The notes under the pieces: model-generated
Seen by the model: the letters and a program-made list of their open reading frames with translations, nothing else
What the model was told of the DNA's origin: nothing
Databases searched by the model: none
Program-made: the position numbers and the translations under genes
Origin: Ascarosepion bandense
Taxonomy: Eukaryota > Mollusca > Cephalopoda > Sepiida > Sepiidae
DNA length: 64,000 nt
Reading direction: 5' to 3'
Assembly: GCA_037127315.1 (NCBI GenBank)
Contig: JBBBDQ010000192.1
Span: 248,001-312,000, forward strand
Shown here: in pieces, positions 22,739-35,269 of the stretch
Layout of the letters: every line of letters begins with the position of its first letter
How positions within the stretch are numbered: position 1 is the stretch's first letter

Positions 22739-23861
22739 AGGCATCTTCTCTTCTATGTGCCCTGTCCCTTCAGGATGTAGGCGATCATGGCTTTCCATGT
22801 TTCCCTATCCCTGGTGGCACTAAGCATGCCTTCTCCTGTTACATCATGCAATCCTCGTTCCATCATCCACTTGATTAGGTCCTTCAAATATGTTATCTGT
22901 TGCTTTCCCCTGTCTCTCTTTTCATCTATCTAGCCTGTTAGTTTCAGATTCTCCAAGTCCTCCTTCCTCATTGCGTGTCCCAGGAACTTCAGCTGTCTCT
23001 TCCTGATGCTCAATATTAACTTCCTTTTTGCTTCCATCATTTCCAAGACCTCATCATTGCTCACATGCTCAATCCATGATATTTGCAGCATTCTTCTGTA
23101 GAACCACATTTCAGTTGCTTCAAGTTTTTCCTTCATCTTTGATGGTATTGTCCAGCATTCACTGCCATATTGAAGGACGGACAGCACATAACAATCCAGC
23201 ATTCTCTTCCTTGTTTCTAGCAAAATTGTCCTGTTTCTTAATACCTTACTCAACTTCTGGAATGCTTCTTTTGCCATGCCAATTTGCCTTCAGATCTCTG
23301 TGTTGCACTTTCCGTCTTCTGTTATAATGCTTTCCAGGTATTTAAATTTTTGTACCTGCTTGATTCTGGTATCCCCAACCTGTATTTGGCATTTTGGGCT
23401 GCCCTTTTTACTGATGACCATGCATTCGGTTTTCGTGCAGTTTATTTCTAGTCCTTTCTTGTTACTTTCTTCTGCTACCTTCTGTAGGTGGTTTTGTAGT
23501 TTCCTTTCTGTGTCTGCTATCAGCACTGTATCATCTGCATACCTTAAGTTGTTTAAATTGTTGCCTCCGATTACGAATTCCAGGCATAACTTCTAGGGTC
23601 CTCAAAATATTCTCACTGTACAAGTTGAATAGACCCGGTGAAAAGACACATCCCTATCTTACACCCCTTTCTATCTTTATATATCTACTCAAATCATTAC
23701 CTGTGCATATGCAAGCGGTTTGCTGCCAGTAAAGATTCTTTATTACTATCAAGTCTTTCCCAAATATGTCAAGGCTGTCGAGCATCTCCATCAGTTCTTT
23801 GTGGCGTATTTTGTCAAATGCCTTTGTATAATCAATAAAGCACAGGTATAAGTCCTTATCA
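22739..23861 (-). mobile_element. RTE-like LINE fragment nested in the copia RT gene
   Basis: The minus strand reads LYLCFIDYTKAFDKIRHKEL (RT motif A, F-I-D-Y-x-K-A-F-D), then NLYWQQTACICTGNDLSRYI and IERGVR (start of motif B). A YADDTVLIAD box follows near 23526-23550. The thumb and C-terminal part run RKRMLDCYVLSVLQYGSECW to LKFLGHAMRKEDLENLKLTG and an ERGLHDVTGEGML-type end. There is no long poly-A. The 5' end is truncated: it begins abruptly after the copia sequence CVYSLTD, so an open frame at 23654-23998 is a chance fusion of both elements. The clade (RTE or relative) is assigned from motif appearance only. Confidence 0.75.
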
Positions 23862-25838
23862 GTCAAACTATAAACACACTTGGTAAACTTCCAGAGTTTA
23901 CCTCTGTCATTGATAGCCTCAGGTGGTAACAACAAATAACAGGTTTGTCCATTTTCATACCTTGGAGAAAAGCAGTCTTTATATCTAGAGAACTGCAAGA
24001 CTAACTTTTTGAGGCTATCACGGCAATCCTAAATCCTTCCTTGGAGCATGTGGGAGAGTTAGATCTAAGGAATCCTGCATCTCTGTTCTGAAATCCTCTG
24101 TCAGCAAGCCTGGCCTTAACAGAATTATTATTTTGTGCAGTTTTTTCTGTACACACCCACCATGTGGTGATTCTATTCTGCTTCATGTCAGGAACAGCTG
24201 TATAGACTTTATTCTTTAGCCAATTACATAATTCATCCTGTTTTGCCTGCTCAACACAAGGATCAGATGTAGATAATATAGAGTCTCTGCTGGATCTGTT
24301 GAATGTTCTGCGACAGAAGTAACAGCATTTTCAAAATCAAGGCAAAAGAGTCTACTACCTTCTTGAATGACATTCATGAAATATTTCTTGAAACCAGTGA
24401 CTTCTAGCTCTGATTATTCTCAGGTTATCCACTTCAGTCTGGTCAGTCATTTGCCTTGGTTTAGGTAAATTCACCTGTTCTACTGGTTTCATGAATTTTC
24501 CATGTAATGCTTCATTTATTAGGAGACTAATATATATATTGTTACCAGACTCTTCTAGCAGTAGATATTCTTCCTCTATGTCATCCTATCTGTTGAACTG
24601 TTTGTAACATTTCCATGTATTACCTCCAGATTCCCAACAGTGTCTGAATTACTGTTATTCTGATCGATCTGATTGGAGTGGGGCATCAGCTGACAGGGAT
24701 TTACTCTTCATACTGTGCAGAACAATTTCTGAGTGGTACCAAACAATTTTATTGTGTCTTTGGAAAAATTCAACACAGTATTGGCTTTCTCCAGAGCTCC
24801 TTTGCTTAACAACATTAGGATGTCTGAATCAATCACATCGGCTCCTATTTTTGTTTTTACCACCAAGCACACAAGGCAGTTCCACATAAAAAAGAGATGG
24901 CAAAACACCACCCTTGCCACACCTGAATTTGCTGCATTGGTTCTTCTAAATGTATCACTCATCACTCTAGGCAATGTACCCAGGTAACGCTCATACCATG
25001 TCTTACTACAGACTGTTCATGAACAGCCAGAATCCAGCACAACAGCACCAATTGTCTGTCCAAGTAGGGTTGTTCAAGACACTTTTGGTTCATGACCTAA
25101 CTGGCTCATGAGTACAACATTAGCCTCATGTACAGCACTGTCTATCTCTTATTCAATGTTGGCAGTCTCTAACCCAATTTTTATGATTTGAAGACTTGAT
25201 GCAGTATCCTACTTGACTTTTTCTGTTCTCTTTTGGTTTAGACACCCAACTGCTACCAAATTTATTGACAAAAAATATTTCTTCCTCCTGTGGTTTGATA
25301 TAACTGTTATCCAGAATAGCAGAATGAATTTCCCTTTTTATCAGATTTGATCTTGTCTAGGAATTCTTAGAGGCACACATGTTTGCTATTATTTTCTGCC
25401 ATTGTATTGACATTGCATCTAGTGTCAAGTCCTCAACTGTAAGCTTAACAAGTCTTTCATTTTCATTGGAGAGGTTAGCACTCTTCAGGGCTCAATAGGA
25501 CAAAACTGGTTCTGGCAAACATATTTTGAATTCCTTCAACTTAGCAACTAGATGGCTAAATTCTTTAAGATAGTCATTTATGGGAGTATTTTCAGATCTA
25601 GCATAGCTTTCAAATGACTCATATGCCATTAAAGCAGCCAACTTTCTATCAACTCTGAACAAATTATCCAGCTTGACATAGAGAGCTGTTATACCATCCT
25701 CCTGGTTGAAGATTTTTTAATTTGAATATAAATATCCATTTCAAGGATAGCCTCATGTGCTTTCCCAGTTAAGGACAAAAATACGATTGGAGCTCTTTTT
25801 CTCCTCTCTAAACTGGTGGCCATCTTCCAGAACTTCAT
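23862..25838 (-). pseudogene. Ty1/copia gag, protease and RT start
   Basis: Reading the minus strand from an ATG at 25838, gag begins MKFWKMATSLERRKRAPIVF and SLTGKAHEAILEMD. It continues, with frameshifts, through NLSNEN and KLTVEDL-like segments at 25380-25480. The protease region (24708-24987) includes LPRVMSDTF and KTKIGADVIDSDILMLLSKG. The RT N-terminus is at 24001-24186 (KARLADRGFQNRDAGF, then SPTCSKEGFR) and 23862-23998 (SRYKDCFSPRYENGQ, LPPEAINDRGKLWKFTKCVY). The domain order gag-PR-(IN)-RT-RH fits Ty1/copia. The integrase region between 24190 and 24700 is strongly decayed. Confidence 0.8.
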
Positions 25839-25870
25839 TTCTTTATAAAAGTACTTTTTTTTTTTTGCAA

Positions 25871-25886
25871 CTATGCTCTGCTACCA
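25871..25886 (-). promoter_or_regulatory. Copia primer-binding site, complementary to initiator tRNA-Met
   Basis: The minus strand reads TGGTAGCAGAGCATAG, 33 bases upstream of the gag ATG. The first eleven bases are exactly complementary to the 3' end of animal initiator tRNA-Met, as used by Ty1/copia elements. It marks the end of the 5' LTR at about 25887. Only some 60 bases of LTR-like sequence remain before the Tx1 boundary at 25951. Confidence 0.7.
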
Positions 25887-26540
25887 AATTTGTGTAATTA
25901 ACATGGACACAGAGTTAATCCAATAGCTCAGACTGTTATCACCCATCCAGGCAAATGACTAAAAATATTTATTATACAAAAAAATAGTATAAATTTGGTA
26001 CGCGGCCTAAAATGAGGATTGGGAGACGCTCGTCTTTATTTGTCTTATTAACTTAACTAGCCTCTATCACTGACCCAATCATTCATATATTTCTTTCACC
26101 AAAACGTTTCAGCCACACAACACTATTTCACAAAAACATCATGATGCCACATTCGCTCTAGGAGTTCTTGCCTAATCCCATTATGTACAATGTCTTGTGG
26201 AGGCCTGAGTTGATATAAAGTTAAAATAAAATTCCCCAATGTTCTTTTATTTTAAAAGATATTTACAAAACTGCTGTTAGTATGAGGAAACCCCCACAGT
26301 CTAAACGTGGCAGAAATAGCAGTTAACTGGACGAAAATACTGTGGGATTAGTAGAATAAATAAATACCATTTATACAATCTACAATCACTCACACATCTA
26401 CTCGCACATTTAGACAGGATAACAAATATGAAATCTCATACTCGAATCAAATGGCATCCCACAGTTACCAAAGAACTGCCATCACTGTGATCTAAATGGG
26501 GAATAAACCAAAGATAAATGGGATAAAAATAAAAGGAGGG

Positions 26541-29320
26541 GTCCTATAACCATTCATACACTAGCTAATTTAAATTTGGTTGTTCAAAACAAAAAGGAAA
26601 AATGTCTCCATCAATTTGCACAGCAAACGAACGACACTGCAGCAAAAGAAGGTGTAGTCTAAAGACTCCACCGCAGTGTACACACACTGGCATAACTGCC
26701 AGTGCCGCTTTCGCAGCTCCCTTCATAGGAGACAACAGCCGGGTGTCATAGAGGCCTACTTTCACCCGTGTGGATTCTTTCAGAGCAAGTCGACACTCGT
26801 GATAGAAGGCGCACTTGCCTCGAAGATTCCGGTGGACTTCCTCCTCGCCATCATGCACACTCCTCAAAGCTGGAAAAGTTTTCTTAGCGTCTTCCTTCCA
26901 GAAGAGGCCGTTATCTTAGTTTTGTGAACACATTTGATCTAGAAATTTCAGCCGCAGTGTCTGTTGACGAATCTCAATGTGAGAACTGTATCTCTCGGCA
27001 CTGCTTCGCGCAAAAGCAATTACGTCGTTGGCTTAGGCAGAATACCTGGTCGAGATCGTTCTACCAGGGAAAGTAATTTCTTGTAGGACCGGGTTCACCT
27101 TTAACTTGCAAAGAGTTCCAATGCAAGAATGTACTGCCTCGGCGAAAGCGGGTAACCCCGACGAATAGATCTGGACAACATGAAATGCTTTGACCTTACG
27201 CCATTCACCTCCACCACTGCACCAGGAGACCGGTACAAGAGACATATCTAGGACCGAAAACAGCCACCTCGAGAACTACCCCAACAAATTGATGGGCAAC
27301 CCTATCGAATGCCTTTGACAGATCCAAATGAATCAGCATAGCTTCACTGTCAACTTTTTCTAAGATCAAGCACACCATATGAAGGTTATCCTGAATAGTC
27401 CTACTCTTCATAGCACAAGTCTGCTCAGGGCCAATCAGACTAGGAGGCACCGCCTGCAAACGGTTGGCTAAGACCTTGGCTAAAATTTTTAACTGTATTC
27501 AACATAGTTAAGGGCCAGGAAATACTAATCCCATCCCCCCCGTGTTTGTCCTTACAAAGCAGCTTGATCACACCTCTGGTGAGGCAACCAGGAACACTCA
27601 CGTTCTTCAGCCATTAGTTAAAAACAGTGCCAGCAGAGAGACAAACACGTGCGACAGCTTCAAGTACTACTCGCACGGAAGACAATCAATACCCGGTGTC
27701 TTGTTTGGGGCCGACAAGTTTCAGTGCACCCCCTGTTATCAGACTTTTGCACCCAACCGCTTCAGTCGCCTCGAGGCAAGGAAAGTCAGCTAAATAGGCG
27801 TCTAACAGGGCCGGGCTCAAATCGGGTTCCCTGGTGAAAAGATCCTGAAAATAAGATTGGAAAGCATCACATATGCCATTATTTGTGGTCACGTACGCCC
27901 ATCCGATAATGTGACGTTAGCGATATATCAGTTTTCTATATTCCAAGTTTCTTCAGCTCGCAGTTCTGTGGCCATATTTGTTGCCTCGGAAGACATCCTT
28001 TTTAATCTAAGCCTACATACTTGAGCTTGATTCTTCTTGATAACCAAGAAGGCCATCTCGGCCATAACTGCAGCTATTTCTCCACTATCACCACTAATGG
28101 CCCTTTCTACTCTAGTTTCTTATGCCATCTGCACTCAATCTTAGTTGAGTTGCTTACTATAATCAGCAGCAAACGACCTAATCGTTGACTTAAGGTGAAC
28201 AAACCACAGCTCTCGTCAACTCCCGCTTTAGAGTTAGTAGCAGCTACTCCTGAAAATCTTTCTCATCGAACAACGATGTGTTAAATTTCCAGTAGCCAAC
28301 CAGTTTAATCCTAGGCTTATTTACACAAACCCGGACGATCATACGGTTCGAATAAATTATACTATGAAAACTTGGACAGCCTACGAGTCCTAAGTCGACT
28401 CTCCTAAACAGGACTCAGTTAATGTAGCTTATATGTAACACCGAAGCCGATAAATATAGGAATTAGTCAAAGTCAAAGTCCATACTACTTCCCGAGGAAG
28501 CTCATTCCGGAACTTATCGACAAGATCAAGCATGCTGATAAAGTCCCGAAATGGTTTTACATCCGGGTTGTTAGTACCCGATCTAGTACCCGTGTGATCT
28601 ATAAGCGGGATCAAGGACGGCATTCCAGTCACCTGCTAAAACTGCTTGACGAGATGTCGTCAGAAAGGGATCAATCTACTGAAGAAAGGCCACCCGCTCA
28701 CTAGCAGCGTTGGGTGCATAAACCCCAATGAAACAAAAAACACTGCTCCTTTATGGTAACGTCCACAAAGCCTCCCCACCGGATCCACGAAGACAAGCGC
28801 ACACACAGCGTCCAAAGTACATTTAACCAGCCTTTAACTGCGTTAAAATGTGTCGCGAACCAAAACAAATTCCGTCTTTCTCTTACTGCCGTAGCGACGC
28901 GCACTGTATGCACCTCTCAGGAATTCTGCCTACCTCTCTCATTCCAGCTCTTTACATGGAGCTTGGTAATTCGCCTATGCACAACACCATGCATTGCATA
29001 GACAAGCCAGCCACCAATCACAGTTTCTGCGCCTGCCCAACTCCACTCGCTTTGGGGGTGTCAAGTCAACCGACCGACCTATTACACGCCCCACTGATCT
29101 TAAGATCACAAAGCTCCTCAGTTCGAGAGAAGGTCGCGTTGGCCTAGAGCAGCCATTATAATATGCTGACAAGAAGTCAAACCTCCTCGTCAGAATATCA
29201 TCATGGTCACTTGAATGGAAACGTGTCTCCTGTAGTACACAGATATCCACCTTCAGGCACTTACGAAACTCCGATCTTAGCTCCAAGACATATAAACTAG
29301 CTAAAAAGAGTGCCATTGTT
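26541..29320 (-). pseudogene. Tx1-like ORF2 (endonuclease-RT), copy 1
   Basis: The N-terminal AP-endonuclease starts near 29316 with VDICVLQETRFHSSDHDD (the QET active-site region). The downstream endonuclease part is at 28429-28700. The linker (27686-27892) includes FQSYFQDLFTREPDLSPALL. RT follows: LPPSLIG-EQTCA-like at 27430 and LIHLDLSKAFDRVAHQF (motif A, catalytic D) at about 27310. A degenerate GRTISTRYSA region precedes a YADD-type site near 27030. The C-terminal region (26565-26867) is decayed. Frameshifts separate all pieces. The order and motifs match copies 2 and 3. Confidence 0.75.
28831..29135. mobile_element. Unclassified insertion inside Tx1 copy 1 endonuclease
   Basis: Compared with copies 2 and 3, copy 1 follows the shared GTACATTTAACCAG (28817-28830) with about 305 bases that have no counterpart, then returns near ATATGCTGA (about 29160). 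The inserted block is less AT-rich and contains TTCGAGAG near its right end, reminiscent of a B box. No clear A box or target duplication was found. It may be a SINE. Confidence 0.4.
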
Positions 29321-29659
29321 AGTTCCTCTAGGGTTGGGCACCTGCCTTAAACATTGTCGGAGAGAGGATACGGACAGCTCCGCCCATTGATCCTTGGCTC
29401 ATTTCATTATTAATGCGACTATCAGGAGGCGAGATCACCGATATCCCACGGGAACGTTGACTCGATATAGGGTGGGGTGAACAAAATCAGGGACTCTCTC
29501 TGAGCAAAATTGTTTTAGTTTCAGGGTTTTTTCGTCATTAGTTATTATTGTAGGTTTCATGTCAATGTAGGCTTTCAGTGCTTTTTCGACCATATTCCAC
29601 GCCTGACGCGAACCCGAGCCAGTTCACCTCATTGTCGCCAAACTTCTGAATGGATAGCA

Positions 29660-31365
29660 GGTACTTTAAAGCTTGTGTCCGGTTTCTATACTGTTTGGCT
29701 CTTTTAGTCTGGCCCGGGGACATACGGCAGACATCTTCGCCAGTATTATAAGGTTGTTGCCTTTTCTTTTTTCTTTTCTTTTTTTCTCTTCTTGCGAAGG
29801 ACTTCTTTGTCTCTTTTGCGTTGTAGGTGCTTTTGATGAAGTCTTGGCAGGAGATGGGACTGAGGAGGGCTTTGATGCAGAGGGAGTTGTGTCCTCTTTA
29901 ATGGGTAACACATTTAGAGGGGTTGAGGTTAGCTAATGTGTTAAAGATTTTGGGACTTTCTTGTGTAATGGAGATGCTGAGGCAGAGGCTGAAGGGCGTG
30001 AAACTTACTCAGAGAACCTCTGTTGAGGTGTGGATTCTTTCTTAAGGGGTGTCATTTAAGATGGAGTTAATGGAAGTGATTTGGTCACTTATCTTAGGTG
30101 ATGAAGGGATGGAAAGTGATGGAGTAGTGACTGCTGGACGGCATGCTCCTACTGCTTTGCTTCAGAGTTGTTGCTGCAATTCTTTAATTTTCAGGGTCTT
30201 TTCATAGCCGGGATCATACTTTTGGCACTGTTGATCGAAGAGTTTTGACATAACTGACCGGAGCTTCACCCTTAAGACTGTTAATGCCTTTGTCCTTGGG
30301 GGTCATTTGGGATTGAGATTCCGCAGCTTGGACTTCCCTCTGACTCTACTCACCACTTTCCATTCCTGTGCATCCTTCACCTTCTTTTGCACAGTCAACA
30401 TGGGCTCTATAAGAGACTCAACGGGGCCTTTTGACCGCCGGTGCTAACCGCAGGTAGGCCTATTACAGGCACCATGGAATAAGAAGATTCAGCTGGAGGG
30501 AGATTGGTGTCTGGTGGGATTCCAGAGGCCTTCTTCTCTGGGCATGAAGAGGCAAAGTGACCAATCACGCCACACTTCCAACATGTGGGTTTTCTCCCCA
30601 TCACGATGACGAGGTATTTTTTCCTGCCAATCTCCAATGAGATTGGGAATGAAGGTGAAAGCCTCACGATTGACCATCAACTAGGACCCCCACTCAGCCA
30701 CCTCATATTCTGGAGTAACACTGACAATTTGGCCATATTGCATTAGACATGCCCCTAAGTGCTCGCTGAAAATATAGTGGTGAATCTCATTAACTGTCCT
30801 TCATCGTCCTAGTATTCGGTGTGGATGATATACTCTTTTGTGATAATGTCACGAGAGGTCATATCCGTACAGTCCTCGGGCGTAGGTAACAGAATGTCCC
30901 ACATGAAATACCCCACACCTTTCACTATCTGTTGAAGAAATCAGTGATTTCATCACTGTGCCTTTTGTGCATCGACAAATTTTGCGCGATTGCTTGTCAA
31001 GCACGAAAACTGACACTGTTCTTTTTGCGATGCGTTCTTGTGCGTCAAGATCTACCAAGAGCCCGTAATCGATAACCAGATGAACGTATCTCTCAACGAA
31101 CTCCGCCACTGACAATGCATTTGAGTAGGAAATTTCAAGTAAAGGGTGATTACCCAGCCGCTACACCTTTTTTTTTCTTTTGTCTTGCTAGTACTTGGTT
31201 CTTTAGTTTGGTTTATGTCCATAATCTTTTCCTTATTGATTCATTTCTAGGAGAACCCTTTGGATGATTTTTCCTTTTTTGGGGATAAATTTGCAGCCTC
31301 ATTCTTATCCGGGAGATCTTTTGGGGAGAATAATTTTTCACGATGATCCGACTCTTGTCAGCCAT
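29660..31365 (-). pseudogene. Tx1-like ORF1 (RNA-binding, zinc knuckle), copy 1
   Basis: The probable start is ATG at 31365, MADKSRIIVKNYSPQK; copy 2 has the same MADKS start at 36537. The N-terminal domain at 30849-31115 (VERYVHLVIDYG, then KRTVSVFVLDKQSRKI) aligns with the ORF1 at 37986. The zinc knuckle at 30560-30600 reads CWKCGVIGHFASSC (CX2CX4HX4C, complete), followed by PEKKASG. The C-terminus is basic and serine rich (KKRKEKRKG), ending near 29666. It would bind element RNA. Several frameshifts. Confidence 0.75.
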
Positions 31366-31650
31366 CTTATTTTTCCTTTTTCTTTTTTCACAAGTACAGT
31401 TCTTCAATGAAAACGCAAAATACAAAAGGAGTTCGAAACAATACAAAAACTTGTGAAAGAAAAAATTAAATATGAAAAATAAAAACTGAAAAAAAAAATT
31501 AATTCAACAAAAGCAAATTACTGAAAAACGAAACTTGTTGCAAATAGTTTATAAAGTTCGTCAATTTAACATTAACACAAACCACTCTGACTATTAGCAT
31601 CTCTCCGAGCAAATGACTTTAATATTTATTGCACAACGAGTACAAATGCG

Positions 31651-31935
31651 GTCAGTCAGTTAGTTAAGTGCCATACGTGATACACGCTTGGGCGATCATG
31701 TCTCATTATCCCGCAGTAGGTTGTCATTGCTTTCTGCGGTAGATTGGTTGCCGGCCAAGGCTATAGAACCCAATCTGTCCTGTTATTTAACCCATAACTG
31801 GAAGGAAGAGACGGACTAATACCTTTCCCAAGAGTGTGCGTAAGTGAATGCAATGAATTCAGCTGGAATTCGAACTCGACTCTCCGATTTCTCGTTCCGA
31901 GCCGATATCCAATGCACCACAACGCACATATGGGG
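31651..31935 (-). mobile_element. tRNA-derived SINE inserted in the tail of Tx1 copy 2
   Basis: On the minus strand the head reads GTGGTGCATTGGATATCGGC (A box-like), then GAGTTCGAATTCC (B box), followed by the family body and a TGAC tail at 31651. The insertion splits the Tx1 3' terminus, so the SINE is younger than that Tx1 copy. Target duplications are not clear here. Unlike the 46 kb copy, the B box keeps the GTTCGA core. Confidence 0.8.
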
Positions 31936-32389
31936 ACGAGGAAGTCTAGTTTTAAACTAACTTAGCTAGCCACAATCGTTGACCCTACCACACTACAATA
32001 ATCCTTACACCAAAAATGCCACATTCTTACCATTCTTAATACATCCACCATAATACCTCAGAGACTCTATGCAGTCCTATGCTCTATATTTTGTGGAGGG
32101 CAGGAGCAAAAATAACAGTATTTCAAAATTTCCCCAATGAATATATACAATGAAAAGTAACAATATTTACAAAAAACAAAGCAACATCATGTTAGTAATA
32201 AAACCCTACACAACGCTTAGATTGTGGCAGAACCATCAGTTAAATGGACGAAATTAATGCATGACTTTTAAAGTATAACTACAATTATTCGATCGAAAAC
32301 ACTCACTCATCTCAACACAAAAACAAAAACGCACAGTCAAAAAATGAAAAATGTCATGCATCCATCAGAGAACTGACATTCCTAGTCAT

Positions 32390-34930
32390 CTAATTGGGGA
32401 GGGGATGGGGAATTGAACTAAACGAAAATAGAGAGCACGATGGGCCTCTTCCTCGGGTGAGTGCACACTTTTCAAGGATAGAAAGTTTTTTTATGAACGT
32501 TTTCCTTCCAGAAGCCGCCGTTCTCATCCAGTTGCATACACATCCAATGTAGGAACTTGATGCGAAGCATGTGTTAACGAATCTCAACGCTTGGCATGCC
32601 CAGATCGCCATCTGGAGAGAGGTAATAGATCTCCTGACGCACCTTGGGAGCTTTGCCTTCTCCCAACAAGAAGAACAAGAGCTGTATAAACTCCAACTTA
32701 ATGGCACACGGAAGTGGGAGTACAAAGAGTTGGTAAAGGACTCCTTCGAGTCCACAGATGAACTGCGACCTCGGTTTCTCTCGAACCTCCAACCAATTCA
32801 TTTCCAACAGGAGATCGGGACTGAACCAGACGCCAAAAATGTTGACCGGTCTGTCCATTCAGAGGAAAGGTGCGGAAAAAGAAACTCTCTTCCAAGTACC
32901 CAACCATTGATCTTGGCCCCTGTCACCGTCTCATGCCCTCTGATCTCTTTGCGAACTTTGTCAATCTTGTCTCTGCTCAACACAAGAACCGAAATGTCGT
33001 CAGCATAGGCGGAGTACCTGGCCGAGTGGTAGGATCTGGTAGAGAAATTCTGCGTAGGACCGGATTCGCCTTTAACTTGCAAAGGATGAGCTCCAACGCA
33101 AGAACGTAAAGCAAAGGCGAAAGCGGACAACCTTGACGAATGGAACGAGACAACACGAAAGACTTTGATCTTACCCCCATTCACTTTCACCGGTGCACTG
33201 GGGGACGCATACAGCAGTCGTATACACGAGTGAAAGTACAGCCCGAAACTGGCGGCGGAAGAGACAAAACCGATGGTCAACCCTATCAAAAGCTTTGGTC
33301 TGATCTAAATTGATCAGCGCGTCTTCGCTGTCGAGTTTCTCGATGATCAGGCGTACCAAATGAAGTTTTTCCTGAATATTCCTGCCCTTTACAGCACAAG
33401 TCTGTTCGGTGCCAATCAGGCTAGGGAGGACAGCCTGCAAACGTCTGGCCAATATCTTAGCTAAAATATTCAACATCGTCAAAGGCCGAAAATTATATAT
33501 GCCACCCACACTGTTCTTGTGAAGGAACTTGATCACGCCATTGGTAAAGCATTGAAGTATAGACTTCCGCTTCATCCAAGTGTTGTAAATCACCCCCAAC
33601 AAGGGGACTGCCTCAAGTACATTTAAAAAGGAAGACCATCAAATACCGGAGTCTTCTCCCGACCAACCAGTTTTAGCGCTTCCCAGATCTCAGATTCTAA
33701 TGGGACTCTCGCACACAGCCGCCTCGAGGCGGGGGAAATCGGCCAAATAGGCATCGAAGTGAGCAGGGCACAGACTGGGCTCCCTCGTGAAGAGTTCCTG
33801 AAAGTAATCCCGAACAACCTCACATATACACGGTTCTGTGGTTATGTTACCTCAGTCCAGCAATGTGATGCTATCGATATGCTGGTTAGCTATATTACGA
33901 ACCTCCTCTGCACGCAGTTCAGTGGCCATATTCGTAGCCTTAGAAGATATTCTTTTTAACCTAGCTCTAACTACATGATAAGCAAGGAGGCCAGCTTTTC
34001 CCCACTATCATGAGATTTAATCGCCCGAACAACCTTTTCTTCACATGCCATTTGTGCTGCTAAATTAGCTACATTGACCTAAGTTTAGATTTCAAGAAGG
34101 CCCACTACTTATTCCCAAATCACAGCCCCCGTCAGTTTTTGCTGTAGTGTTAGTAATAGCTGGTGCCAGAAATCTTGCCTATGAAACAATGTGTTCAATT
34201 TCCAGTAGCCAACCAGTTTAACCCTTAGCTTATCTAAGTTTACACGAACCCGGATGAACTTATGGTCCGTGTAAACTATCGAATGGAAACTTCGACAACC
34301 TAAGGGCCCTATGTCGACTCTTAACTAGAACTCAGTTGATGTAGCTAGCATGCACCACCGAATTCAGGCTGCCCCTATTAGTCCAAGTCTACACTATTTC
34401 CCGAGGGTGTTCATTCTGATACTTATTGACAAAAAAATGGCTTCATCCCCAAGTTGTTAGCACCCAATCTTTCACCTATGCGATCTTTCTCAGGGTCACG
34501 GACGGCATTCCAATCCCCTGCTAAGACTACCCGACAAGATGTCCCCAAGAACGACTCAATCTGGCGAAACAAAGCAGGTCGCTCCACATCGACATTGGGC
34601 GCATAAACCCCAATGAAACGAAAAGCTTTATCCTTTATGGTAATATCCAGTACGCAAAGCGAAGACAAGCGCACACGCCGCCTTCAGAGACTTGCTCACT
34701 AGCCAGGAAAAACCCCTACTGTGTCCATTAAAGCAAAGTGAATAAAAGTCAAACCCCCTAGGCAGAATGCCTTCATAGTTAACAGTTAAAAAACAGGTTT
34801 CCTGCAAACAATAAAGGGAAAGGATACCGACAGCTTCTCTGCCGTGCTCCTGACCCAGTACGGATAACTGTGAGTATTCCTTGGGCCTTTGGGGAGGTTT
34901 TGAGGATCTTCAATGTCTTTTGGGACGCAT
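32390..34930 (-). pseudogene. Tx1-like ORF2 (endonuclease-RT), copy 2
   Basis: The endonuclease part at 34423-34674 reads FRFIGVYAPNVDVERPALF and VVLAGDWNAVRDPEKDR, with the GDWNA active-site box intact. The RT spans 32798-33602: LTMLNILAKILARRLQAVLP, EQTCAVKGRNIQEKLHL, ALINLDQTKAFDRVDHRF (motif A), RSIRQGCPLSPLLYVLALE (motif B) and SAYADDISVLVLSRDKID (YADD catalytic box intact). A CIRNWTDR-type and LGVWFSPDLLLEMNWLEV region follows (32700-32870). The catalytic residues survive although frameshifts separate the blocks, so this copy is younger or better preserved than copy 1. The C-terminal zinc region is missing or decayed. Confidence 0.8.
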
Positions 34931-35269
34931 TTTTTCATAGACAAAAGATATTTGAGTGACTTTATTCTATTTCCATAGTTCTTGGCCCTTTCCATTTGGG
35001 CTGGAGATACGGCATATCTTCTCCCCCAGCTTATACGGTAGCTTTGATGCCTTCTTGATTCCATGTCTTGTGATGAATGGCTCCTTTGTCTCTTTGATGG
35101 TTGTGGCAACTGTTTTTTGGGAGGAGGGACTGGGAGTAAGACAAATAAGTTTTCGAAAAGTAGTCTCTACCGAGAGAGATATATTTACGGGGAGAGGACT
35201 GTGATGAGTGACATTTTTTCATGGAGGTATTTTCCTTTCGGGGGTGGGGAAGGGTAGAGGCTGAGAGGC

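Larger units (their letters stand above)
25951..31608 (-). mobile_element. Tx1-like LINE, copy 1 (nearly full length, decayed)
   Basis: Minus-strand order: 5' leader (31600-31370), ORF1, ORF2, 3' UTR and an AATAAATATTTTT-type tail ending AGTCATTTGC at 25951. The 5' end at 31608 abuts the identical motif that closes copy 2, so the two copies are head to tail. Size about 5.65 kb. Both ORFs are broken by many frameshifts. A 0.3 kb foreign block sits within the endonuclease region (28831-29135). Confidence 0.8.

Noticed and set aside
23654..23998. 114-codon minus-strand frame that looks like one protein
   Set aside because: It is a chance fusion across the joint between copia RT and the nested LINE RT at about 23862.
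31651..31935. Functional tRNA gene in the SINE head
   Set aside because: A and B boxes are present but the sequence does not fold into a proper acceptor stem and anticodon arm by eye, and the body and tail identify a SINE.
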